Below are positions 8,744 through 17,509 of a stretch of DNA of 64,000 nt, piece by piece; position 1 is the first letter of the stretch; every line of letters begins with the position of its first letter. This DNA comes from Carpediemonas membranifera (Eukaryota > Fornicata). The translations under genes and the position numbers were made by a program. The notes under the pieces were generated by a model, which was not told where the DNA came from, ran no database searches, and was given only the letters and a program-made list of their open reading frames with translations. The stretch spans positions 167,769 to 231,768 of the forward strand of contig JAHDYR010000020.1 in the NCBI GenBank assembly GCA_019828565.1. The letters are read 5' to 3'.

Positions 8744-9523
8744 TCATCCCTGGAGGTGGCTGATGGCAGCATTCGGGGCATCAGCGAGACACCTCTCGAT
8801 CGACCCCGGCTCACTGCACCCGACACAAATCAGGCCCCGCCTCTGCATCTCCACCACACACTTGTAATGGTATAGCTTCCCGCAGTCACAGGTGGCGAAG
8901 ATGGATACCGGCTTGTCGCAGAAAGTGCACACTGGGTCATGGGGAGTTGCCAGCTCTGCCAGGGCTCTCGGGCCGAGGATCAGGCGGAAGCTGTTGGGAT
9001 CCTGCCCCAGGTAGTGGTGCTGCTTGAGAGTCTTGATGACGGTGTCCATCACGGCCCTGGAGATCTTCGCAGATGTCCGCAGGTTGTTCAGCTGGGTCTC
9101 GGCGAGGGGGCCGTCCTTCTTGAGCCGAGCAATGAGAGAGGAGATGAAGACCCCGCGTTCTTTCTGGCCGATGCCGAGGACGTTGCTGAATATAATGGGA
9201 TCAACAGTGTTTGTGGAGGTCAGGACGACGTATGCGGCTTCGTCGAATGGATCATCGCTGCCTTGTAGCCAGTAGTAGTCTGGGAGTTCCTGCAGGACCA
9301 GTCGGTAGACGTTGGGCATTAGCTTGTTGACTTTGTCGATCATTTCGCGCACTAACTCTGTCTGACGCTCAACACCATCGACACCGGCTGAGTAATGGAG
9401 AAAAAGAAAGAACAAACGCGAGCATGTCTTTGAGAACATGTCCAGACGCATCACTGGATGCGCAAAGAACAACTTGAGCATTTGTGCCGGCGTCGGAACG
9501 GGTTCAGTTGGATCACGCGCCAT
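8744..9523 (-). CDS. NSE1: NSE1-like subunit of the SMC5/6 complex, 259 aa
   Basis: ATG at 9521-9523 (MARDPTEPV). Length fits NSE1/NSMCE1 (about 260 aa). The core AAYVVLTSTNTVDPIIF parallels the YALVN segment of the tandem winged helices; helices rich in Leu follow, then LGPRALAEL, and a C-terminal RING-like zinc domain with CTFCDKP, CDCGKLYHYKC and CVGC. NSE1 pairs with NSE3 (MAGE) in the SMC5/6 complex for DNA repair. The upstream region is the direct repeat 9543-9570, which holds a TATACTGCGC promoter-like core. Confidence 0.72.
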   Translation of the reverse strand: MARDPTEPVPTPAQMLKLFFAHPVMRLDMFSKTCSRLFFLFLHYSAGVDGVERQTELVREMIDKVNKLMPNVYRLVLQELPDYYWLQGSDDPFDEAAYVVLTSTNTVDPIIFSNVLGIGQKERGVFISSLIARLKKDGPLAETQLNNLRTSAKISRAVMDTVIKTLKQHHYLGQDPNSFRLILGPRALAELATPHDPVCTFCDKPVSIFATCDCGKLYHYKCVVEMQRRGLICVGCSEPGSIERCLADAPNAAISHLQG

Positions 9524-9525
9524 CC

Positions 9526-10190
9526 TCACTTATCGCCCGCTTTGTTGCGCAGTATAAACACATTGTTCGAACCTCCAAGACAGGGCCTGAAAGGAACGAT
9601 CAAAGTGCCAAACTGTACAATATCATCCGTCCGTAGACGAATGTTGGCGGTTAGCCAATTGATGATACTGGAATGAAGTTTGAAGACGTGGGATGTGCGA
9701 CTGAACGGAGAGCCACTGAGCTCATCTTCCGTGGCAAGAGAACGCCACAGGATGTTCTCTGCAGCACTCTTGTCCCGATGATCAACATTCAGAGCATCAG
9801 GAACTGTTGCGCGCCACTGAGCACCACGGCACTGTCGATTTTCGCAGAGCATCACACGATGTGGGTGAACGTGCTGGTCATCACGCGGACGAACTCGCTT
9901 GCAGGGGCGTGGCAGTGAGGGCAGACGACGGTGGTGCGATCCTCGTTAACCATGTTAAGATCGACGACAATGTTATACCCCTTGAGAAGGGGAACTATCT
10001 CTCTCGCGAACTTTCGATATGGCGCGCAAGGAATGAACATACCAGCAGGCGTGGTGAATCCCGAGCTCCCGTAGAAGACTTTCAGGCGAATGGGGGTGGC
10101 GATGGGATGGTGGCGACCGAACTCCCGAGCCAACTGTTGGCCGCAGTGGGCGAAGTGCTTCTGGCGAACTATACAAGTGTAGAGGTGAAT
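9526..10190 (-). pseudogene. Fanzor (TnpB-like) C-terminal half: RuvC-II region, zinc finger and RuvC-III, frameshifted
   Basis: Frame B (about 10190-9855) encodes IVRQKHFAHCGQQL, then LKVFYGSSGF, the strand YNIVVDLNMVNEDRTT and CPHCH. A one-base shift near 9908 moves to frame A (down to 9526), giving PCKRVRPRD, then CENRQCRGAQW and DHRDKSAAENIL. This is the order in TnpB/Fanzor: Glu-containing strand with the (E)xRTS-type lead-in, CPxC...C...C zinc finger, then the RuvC-III Asp in a RDxxAAxNIL block. A stop lies just upstream at about 10190 and no N-terminal half is present here. Catalytic-type residues persist despite the frameshift. It ends by running through the direct repeat into the NSE1 leader. 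Confidence 0.75.
9543..9570 (+). repeat. Left 28-bp direct repeat bracketing the Fanzor C-half
   Basis: Perfect match to 10341-10368, same orientation. It lies 20 bp upstream of the NSE1 ATG and includes the sense sequence TATACTGCGCAACA, so it probably overlaps the NSE1 promoter. Confidence 0.85.
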
Positions 10191-10340
10191 TTAATGTGGA
10201 ATAGAAGACAATGAGACGACGTGTGAGCGATTGTGATGTTGCAGCTGTGCTGACGTCCACGAAGAAGACGCTTTGTGGAAGCCCTGGAGAAGACGATCTC
10301 CCTACCGACTTTAGACGTGAGTAGGAGGGAGACAGGGCAG

Positions 10341-10368
10341 TGTTGCGCAGTATAAACACATTGTTCGA
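10341..10368 (+). repeat. Right 28-bp direct repeat bracketing the Fanzor C-half
   Basis: Partner of 9543-9570; together they enclose 770 bp. Sequence differs from the 30-bp pair of the other Fanzor locus except for an AACAAT...CTGCGCA skeleton. Confidence 0.85.
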
Positions 10369-10479
10369 CCCTTCAATAGCACCCGCTTCCATCCATAAAA
10401 CTGCACTAAGTCAGCGAGCGTCCAAGTCATCGTCAAACTGTCATCACTCGAAAAATCTTTACTATATACTATACTACAC

Positions 10480-12623
10480 TCACAGCTCCCGCTTCCGGCT
10501 CATGATGCGGCGCTTGGCCACCATTTGCAGAGTATTACGCGTCACGGTCTTCCTGGCCTCATCAAAGGGGTTCCCCTCCTCGGGGACCACGGGGCCGTCG
10601 TCCTCGAGCTCTTCCCCGGTGTTTGGGAAGGATGAGGCGTACCACTCCTCGAACGATGCCAGCAGCTGGGCCTTGGCCCTGTTGCCGAGCGTCTGGATTG
10701 CCTTGACCTCCGCGGTGACCTCACGCAGCCGGTCGTACGCCGCCCTGTACACGTTCTTCGCGGCATTGAGCTCGTCTGTCATCTGAGAGGCCTCCGCGTC
10801 AACGATGCCCTTTGCCTCGTCCTCCTCGGCGGGGTGGGTCCTCGAGCACTCAGCCAGACGCTCCGTGAGAGTGTCGATGCGGCTCTTGGCATCGTTCACC
10901 TCGTTGGCCAGCGAACGGCGGTCCGCCTTCTTGCGGGCGAGCTCGGCCTTGTTCTCTGAGACAGAAGCGGACATCACCGCGCCCTCGCCGGCACAGAAGC
11001 GTTCAAACCCTTCCTCCTTCGACGGGGCGGGCTCAGCGTCCTTATTCTGCTCCTGGACAACGCGGGGGACGATCTTCGGTTTCATCTTCACGGGCGAGGC
11101 CGACGATGCGATGGCAGAGAGCCCCACGCTGAACCCGGACGTGGCGGTGACGTTGCCGACACCAGAGGTCGAGGGGCGGCTGGCGGCGGCAGTTGGCTTG
11201 CCTGCGCCGCTCGTCATTTCCTGGGCGTGGTCCTGGTCGTCGATCGTGCCAGAAGGATCAGTGACAGTTCCGGCAAGAGACTTGAATTGCCGGAAAACTT
11301 CCTTGATCTGACCGACAGATACGATTTCAATATCGTTAGATTCGCCGGCCATGTACATGCGGACCTGCTGCCGGATGTCGAAGATCTGATCGTCGGACAG
11401 CGTGCCGTAGTTGACGCCGGCACGGTTGGCAATGGCGTCATGCATCGCAAGCTCCTGCTTAAGCTCGCGGACCTCCCTCTCGAGCTTCTTAACCATCATC
11501 ACGGGGTCCATCGACTCGTTGACGACGGCGTGGTTGTTGACGCACATAACGCGCTCAGCGAAACGCAGTGTGGACACCGTTTCATCCAGATGCGCTGTCT
11601 CCCCATGGATGTTGGCGATCATGGACGTCTTGCTGTTACCCCCCAGGGAGTCCCGCAGCACGTTCGTCAGCTTGCTCTGGCGGTATGGGATGTGGTCCCG
11701 GTTCTTGGTCGAGAGCGCCACGACCACCTGCTCGAGGAAAGTGAGTGATTTGTTGATGTAGTTGGCTTCCTGGAGGATCTTGCCGTCAGACTTGGTCTTG
11801 GTCACGCGCTCAGAGCCGGCGAGATCAACCAGATGAAGCTTGCTCATCACCACCTTCTCAGCGACAGACGTGTTGTGGCGCTGCTCGACGTGGATGGTGA
11901 ATATGCAGTGAGACCGGGAGCTAGCGTTGTTCATCTGGTGCTCGGCAATGACACGGGTCGTGTCGCCCTGAAAGAGATAGTGCATGCACTCCTCCTCGGT
12001 GGCGCATACAGGCATCGTGAGACCGCGGACAACGGTGTTGCCGCTTGAATCGTCCTGTATCTGAAGATGGCCAGTCATTTCGTTTGGAGACAGAAGATCG
12101 TAAAGCTGCTCGTTATAAATCTCAAGATACGAAACGCGCACGGTAGCGATTGTGCCTGGGCGTTCGTTGAGGAGTCGGAATAAGTCAATGATGGCCCGGG
12201 GGACGACGCCTCGCTGCAGATAAGACATGGAAGTGTCGCCCGTCATCGTGTAGGTCTTTCCTGGGTAAGATGCGTCTGGGAACGGTGTCACGGGTCCCTT
12301 TTAGCCTAAAGCGGCACAACGGTGGGGTACATACCTGCGCCAGTCTGGCCGTAGCAGAAGACAGTGCCGTTGAATCCAGAGACGACGCTCTCAACAGTAG
12401 GACGGGCACAGCTCTCGTACACGTCCTGCTGCGGTGCGTCCTTCATCACTCTGTCAAAGTTGAATGTGTATACCTTCTGCTGGTTGTCGAGGAACGAGCT
12501 GCTGTCGCTCTTCGAATGCCCCAAGTTCACGGTAACTCCGGCGTCGGTAACGGAGAGAGCTTCAGAAAAGGCTGCTGTGGGGCGCAGACGAACAGCTACT
12601 TGAATATTGCCGCGTTTTGGCAT
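10480..12623 (-). CDS. KIF9: Kinesin-9 family motor (KIF9-like), 689 aa
   Basis: Two exons: 12335-12623 and 10480-12260; the 74-nt intron 12261-12334 (GTATGT...TTACCCAG) splits Gly97 of the P-loop. N-terminal motor (about 1-330): [10 protein letters not shown]-loop GQTGAGKT (92-99), switch I NNASSRSH, switch II VDLAGSE, and [19 protein letters not shown]. The neck region [20 protein letters not shown] and the later IKEVFRQF match kinesin-9 specifically. C-terminal part: low-complexity linker and coiled coil. Kinesin-9 motors act in the axoneme (central pair). It implies a motile flagellum. Confidence 0.95.
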
Positions 12624-12828
12624 AGTTTCCTTGATAAGAACTCGAAGAAGGCTGATGCTGTTGTTGGGCTAAACTGCGATAATTTTTCGGACGACGGCTT
12701 AGAAGCCAGTACATGCCCCCCTAGAGGCAGAATCACAGAACAGACGCATCAATAAGGAAGCACAAGAAACTTTTCAGAGAGATCCCGAGTGGACCCTTCC
12801 AAGTCCAACCACGGCCAGCCCTCATGCG

Positions 12829-13605
12829 TCACTCAGGCGCCCTCTTATCGCCCTTCTCGAACGCCACAGGCCCCTTCCGCTTGACGGCCCCACTCACCCC
12901 CTCGGCCCCCTCGAACGCCTTGCTGGCCTCGTGTCTCGCCCCCTCGGCCCAGCTCCGGTCGCTAACACTGTACAGCTTGTCCACGGCATGGCTCTTGAAC
13001 ATTGGGCGGCTGTACATCCCGGGACCGTGGCCCGAGTCCTTGTCCTTTGTGAAGAGACGAGGGTCAAACTTGGATGTCGAGGCGGCTGGACGCTGGCCCA
13101 GTGCCACCTTCTCGCTGATGTCGCGGTGCCGGTCACGGTTGGCATCACGCATGCGGGCTGCGCTGCTTTCACCGAGGTTCAAAGCAAGCTTGGCGGCGGC
13201 GGCGCGGAGGCGCTCTTCCTTCTCCCGCTGGGCAGCAGATTCGGCGGCTTCCTTGAGATCTGCACGTTGCTTCATCTCTGCAGCAACATTAGCCTCTGCA
13301 GCACGGATTGCGTCGGCGTTGTCCACGTGTTTCTCTGACCAGGCGCCGTCCTCTCGCTGGAGAGCATCGGTTGCCACTCGTTGAGCTAGTGGCATGATGT
13401 AGCCTCGTTGGTTCTTCCAGGCGGAGACGAGGCTGGGCACTTTCCATTCTGCTGCCTCTTCTTTGCTCAGTTTCTTTGGTTCACGGTGAAGGACGACGAC
13501 AGGGTCATCATCAATCACCATCTCCTTGTGTCTACGTGCCTTTGATGGCTGAAGGGGGTCCTTTTTGGCCTGGCGTACTTGGATCAACTGTCCCTTCGGT
13601 GGCAT
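12829..13605 (-). CDS. SNW1: SNW/SKIP (Prp45) splicing factor, 258 aa, short form
   Basis: ATG at 13603-13605. Contains the SNW signature region SKEEAAEWKVPSLVSAWKN followed by GYIMPLAQRVATD, then a coiled coil, and DPRLFTKDKDSGHGPG...LYSVSDRSW, which matches the conserved C-terminal SKIP segment (DQRLFN...YNVYD). SNW/SKIP belongs to the Prp19-associated spliceosome and scaffolds the active site. Human SNW1 is about 536 aa; this form lacks most of the N-terminal half, an extreme reduction, yet keeps the signature. Its presence fits the introns seen here. Confidence 0.9.
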   Translation of the reverse strand: MPPKGQLIQVRQAKKDPLQPSKARRHKEMVIDDDPVVVLHREPKKLSKEEAAEWKVPSLVSAWKNQRGYIMPLAQRVATDALQREDGAWSEKHVDNADAIRAAEANVAAEMKQRADLKEAAESAAQREKEERLRAAAAKLALNLGESSAARMRDANRDRHRDISEKVALGQRPAASTSKFDPRLFTKDKDSGHGPGMYSRPMFKSHAVDKLYSVSDRSWAEGARHEASKAFEGAEGVSGAVKRKGPVAFEKGDKRAPE

Positions 13606-13898
13606 TGTTCTCAGGCCCGATACATTGCCAATGTAACACCGTAAATGGTCAGCTCGGGCCCTTCAAACACCATCGCTCTGCGGGGAGCGTCGGGGGACAG
13701 CACGCGGGTGAGCATGCGTAGTGCTTGGTGTGTGACAGAATTCGAGTGTCGGTAGACCTTGCCTCGCCGAGCCGATGACAAGGTCCCTCGGCCTTGCTAC
13801 GACCCTGATGCCCAAGACCCACTATCCTAGATACACAGCTGCTAGTAACGCTATTTATGACTGGGCCTGCCTTCAAGGCTCGACCCTCCCCACCCCAC

Positions 13899-14681
13899 CT
13901 ACTGCCACAGCCGACGCCCAACCCTCCCGACTCGGCCAAACCAGCCGCGGGCCCCAGTGGCCTCGGGCGACACGTACCCGTCGATGGTGAGCTGCCTCCC
14001 CTTGCTAGGGGTCACGACGGGGCTCTTGAGCGCCGGGGCCTCAACCACCGTCGCCCGGTAGCCCATGGAGCGGACTCGGTCGATGTAGCTGGCGTCAGGG
14101 TTGGACCCGCTGATGATGAGGATGTGGTCGTCGTCAGGGTGCTGCGTGACCGAGAGGACGCCTGGCTGGACGGCGACGCCGCGGACAATGGCCTCGATCT
14201 CGTCATAGCGAACGGAGTGGTCGAGTGAGATGCGGCTGGTCTTGAGGATCCCGCCGAGGCCCTTGCCAACTGGCATAGTCATGTTCATCCTGGAGGCGAC
14301 AGAGCGGCGGGCGGCACGGGGCGTAGGGAAGTCAGGAACGGTGGAGAGGATGTCTAGAGACGTGTTGATGGACGTGCATGCGTCTCTGAGGCGGGTGCCC
14401 TGTGGGGAAGCGGGGTCCGTGCTCGTGAAGACCATAATCAGTGCCTTTTCGATGAGGCCCTTTGTTGGCGACGCAAGGAGATGTTTGCTGCTTTCACCTG
14501 TCTGTGCGAGTAAGTCAAGAGCATCAGCAGCGGTACACTGCAGTTCTCTATTCGTGGTGGTCTCAAGGAAAGATACAAGCCCCGAGACGACACCGGGCAT
14601 CTGCGCAACAGCAGGCCTGTTAGATTCTACTTCAGCTAGAGCGAGAAATTGCCGTGCAAGCGAAAGAGGATCGGCAGACAT
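13899..14681 (-). CDS. ARMC1: ARMC1-like protein, 260 aa
   Basis: ATG at 14679-14681 (MSADPLSLARQF). N-terminal armadillo-like half (MPGVVSGLVSFLETTTNRELQ) parallels ARMC1 (GCLPGLILFMDHPNPPVV); a middle arginine-rich segment follows; then a heavy-metal-associated-like beta-alpha-beta fold (VLSVTQHPDDDHILIISGS). The C-terminus GWFGRVGRVGRRLWQ resembles the aromatic tail of ARMC1 that targets mitochondria. In animals ARMC1 is linked to mitochondrial distribution and the MICOS/MIB bridge. A role on the organelle here is inference. Confidence 0.7.
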   Translation of the reverse strand: MSADPLSLARQFLALAEVESNRPAVAQMPGVVSGLVSFLETTTNRELQCTAADALDLLAQTGESSKHLLASPTKGLIEKALIMVFTSTDPASPQGTRLRDACTSINTSLDILSTVPDFPTPRAARRSVASRMNMTMPVGKGLGGILKTSRISLDHSVRYDEIEAIVRGVAVQPGVLSVTQHPDDDHILIISGSNPDASYIDRVRSMGYRATVVEAPALKSPVVTPSKGRQLTIDGYVSPEATGARGWFGRVGRVGRRLWQ

Positions 14682-15041
14682 CGAGAATTTCACGGATTTC
14701 TGCTTTTTCGCTAGGCTGCGGAGCGTTCATCGATGGTCAAACATCGGCTTCAACGCCAACTACAGCCATGTTTGTACTAGCAGTGTGTCTGTAGACAGCA
14801 ACAGCACGGTCACCATCCATCACCACTCGAACAAACACAGTTGAGGTCGACCCGCCAGCAGTCGTGTGACGAGACCAAGCCCCGCCGCCGCGAGCAGGCG
14901 AAGAGACTACCCATGCCCGTGGTCAGGATGGCCAGAAGTCACCATCGCCATTGCCATTCCCCTCCCACGGTCATTAGAGCGGGCGTTTATTAAGCAACGA
15001 CGAAAATAAACAGCACAACACAACCAACAACACACGGCCCC
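14682..15041. other. Intergenic, nothing recognised (360 bp)
   Basis: Between convergently stacked minus-strand genes; the DCC1 3' end carries an AT-rich stretch near 14998-15030 that may serve in 3' end formation. No tRNA, repeat or conserved frame seen. Confidence 0.5.
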
Positions 15042-16492
15042 TCACGGCTTGCAGTACACCTGCTCCCCGCCCTCCGTCGCCCACAACACGGGACGACCGA
15101 ACTGGACCACGAGCTGCCCCAAGGACCCGCCCCCCATCACCGGCCCCACCAGCGGGGCAAGCTCGGACACTGTCCAGTGCGGCTTCTGGGCAAGGTTCAG
15201 CAGCACCGTGAGCCGGGCCACAGAGTCGAGGGGGAGCTGGTCGCCGTCATCCAGGGGCGGTAGGGAGAGATTGCCCGTAGCCTCCCGGGCCCGGCGGTAC
15301 GCGGTGAGCAGGTCGGACATGAGGTACACCAGGCCATCGTGCTCCACCACATGGGCCCCGCAGGCCCGGAATGACTCAGTGCGAGTCATCATGAGGTCGG
15401 CGTGAGGGTCTGAGTCAGCCCCGTACGAGTTGGACGCCAGCGACTCGTTCACTGCCGCGTCACGAAGATCCGCAGCCTCTGCGCAGCTGGCGTCCCGGGT
15501 GGTGGCGTCCTCACTGGTCCGTAGCTTGCTGGCGGCGATGAGGCCGTGCAGCACCGGTTTGTTGACTCGGGCACTGAACCCCTCGGCCCCGACCACGGTC
15601 TGGAGGGCGTCAGTCTGCCCGTCCATGGCCGCGAGCACGTACTGCACCCTCTGGTCGTGGGTCAGGTCGAGACACGTCAGGAGGGCACGGTCGGCCTCGC
15701 CCACAGAGAGCTCGGCGTTCATCGCGATGGCGTCTCTTAGCTCAAGTGTCGTCTCTCCGTTGAGCACTATTGCCTGGTCAATGTCAAACTGCCCTGCCAG
15801 CTTCCTGACGAGGGCAACGACTGCGGGAACGTCACCCTCAGAGTCGGCGTCGAGGTGCCATTCAGAGGGGTAGAGCACGCGGTCATAGGGATGCCCCGGC
15901 TTGAAGTACACGTTTGCATCGGCGATGAGGCAGGCCAGCGTGTGCCGGCTGACGGGCAGCTCGGCCAAGACAGAGCTCACAGTGCACACACCCTGGCCGG
16001 ACTGGTCGTCCACAAGGCGCTCTACGTCTGTGTGAGTGGGCGGGCGGGTACGAACACTCGGCGGGGACCTCAGTCGCTTTCAGCTCGATGGTATCGGAGA
16101 AACGGCCGACAATAGTGACAGCGTCGGGGTTGGGGGGCGGCACTGAGGATGTGATGGCGCCCCCACCTATCTCGGCCATGCTCCCCGAGTCTGTCTGGGT
16201 CAGGTGACACAGGTTGGTCGTCAGCAGCTTGGCGGCCTTGAAACTGTGTTAGGATCGCAAGTATGACGAACATGTGCTCTGTAGGGGGGGCCTGGGCTGA
16301 ATCTTGGACTGGTTCAGCGAAGCGGAGGGCTACACCGCCATTCCAGTGGCTGAATATCTCAGCAACAGGCTTCTCTGCGTCGTTGTGATCAAAGATGTGT
16401 GCAATAGCCTCGCTGGGGCACTCAATCACTAGGAACTCGTCATCTGGATCATATGTCTTACTGTACTGGAATGGTATGGCTTTCCCGCTCAT
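15042..16492 (-). CDS. DSCC1: DCC1 (DSCC1), sister-chromatid cohesion/RFC-Ctf18 subunit, 464 aa
   Basis: Three exons: 16272-16492, 16056-16243, 15042-16027. Both introns are 28 nt (16244-16271 GTTCGT...CCTAACACAG; 16028-16055 GTTCGT...CTCACACAG). Their removal joins EHIFKAAKLLTTNLCHLTQ, equal to the DCC1 block around KTYDLR..ETSN, and TEVPAEYVERLVDDQ. The end, KPHWTVSELAPLVGPV...LGQLVVQFGR...VY, matches the winged-helix C-terminus of DSCC1 that binds polymerase epsilon. DCC1 with CTF8 joins CTF18-RFC for cohesion and PCNA loading. The ATG chosen (16490-16492) follows a GCAGTTTTAG promoter-like core; upstream in-frame ATGs exist. Confidence 0.85.
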
Positions 16493-16775
16493 AATCTTCC
16501 CGCAGCGCACTGCGCCAAGACTAAAACTGCGTCTCCAGTATCGGCTGAGGCGGGTGGCAGACATGGGAGTCAGGTGTAAAGACACGTCATTATGCCGGAC
16601 TTGACCTTAGCTAGAGGATCATGTTCAGTGATGCCGATGTTATCATTTAAAACAGCATAAATTTCTCATAAACTTGTCAGCAATCGGACCTGGGTTCACA
16701 CAATCACTCGAACATGACCAATCCCCGGGACCAACTATTTATAGATCTAGCACAATATGACAACCCCCATCGCCT

Positions 16776-17276
16776 TCATCCGGCCATGAGTTCAGCCAGA
16801 CGGACAAGATATGGCGCCATGGCGTCGTCCGCAGCCTTGACCATCTCGTCCGTCATCTGCGACCCATCCTTGAAGCCGGACGACCGGAAGTACAGGTAAT
16901 GGGTGAACGGGCGGATGACGTAGACGGTAACCAGGCTGTCGTCGCTCAGACGGATGTGGAAGCGCGGCATTCGGGACTTCTTTTCCGTTATTTCATTGCG
17001 GCGGTGGCTTCTGGCGGCACGGGCACCAGCCGAGAGCGTCTCACAAAGCTCTTTTGCTACTCCGCGGCAATTTTGTATTCTCGCATCATCTATTTGGCTA
17101 GCTTCGCCTACAACTAGAATTCTTCGGCTGTCTGCGCCCTTTGCTTTGACTATTGTACATTCCTGCGCCCCCTCGAAGAAGGTGCCGACTTGCTGCAAAA
17201 TTCCTTGCGCAACTTTCCTTGATTCCCCTCTGAGCTCCTTTTCTGGCCTCATACAACATACAAATGGAGAACGCAT
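16776..17276 (-). CDS. Unknown protein, 166 aa
   Basis: ATG at 17274-17276 (MRSPFVCCMRPE). The last 60 residues have coding character (MPRFHIRLSDDSLVTVYVIRP, FTHYLYFRSSGFKDG, then an amphipathic helix); the first hundred are less certain and may hide an intron. A GTGCAGTTTT core lies 19 bp upstream of the ATG. I do not recognise the family; a small alpha/beta fold is possible. Confidence 0.5.
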   Translation of the reverse strand: MRSPFVCCMRPEKELRGESRKVAQGILQQVGTFFEGAQECTIVKAKGADSRRILVVGEASQIDDARIQNCRGVAKELCETLSAGARAARSHRRNEITEKKSRMPRFHIRLSDDSLVTVYVIRPFTHYLYFRSSGFKDGSQMTDEMVKAADDAMAPYLVRLAELMAG

Positions 17277-17294
17277 GTTGATGTTCACGCTATT

Positions 17295-17304
17295 GTGCAG
17301 TTTT
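17295..17304. promoter_or_regulatory. Putative promoter decamer (GTGCAGTTTT)
   Basis: 18 bp upstream of the ATG of the 166-aa gene; a second core, TAAACTGCGC, lies at about 17317-17326. Confidence 0.4.
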
Positions 17305-17509
17305 GGACAAATCCTTAAACTGCGCTCTATTCAAACCCCTCTCTTCGCCGTCAACAAGTCGTTTTTCCCAGAGACATTCCAATCTCGTCTTCCTCGTAGA
17401 TGTTAGAAAACTATTGACTCTTCCAAATCTGCGTAATACCGTGGTTGGCATGGATTCTCACTCAGTCCCCCACTCAGAAATCGCAGTTTAACCATAGCAT
17501 GCCGATTAC

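Noticed and set aside
9543-9570. The 28-bp direct repeats as short LTRs of a second retroelement
   Set aside because: They do not begin TG and end CA on the sense strand with a PPT or pol content between; the enclosed sequence is Fanzor-like, and no target duplication lies outside them.
12261-12334. Break in kinesin between GQTGAG and KTYTMTG
   Set aside because: A GTATGT...CAG intron joins the P-loop precisely, so the gene is not broken.
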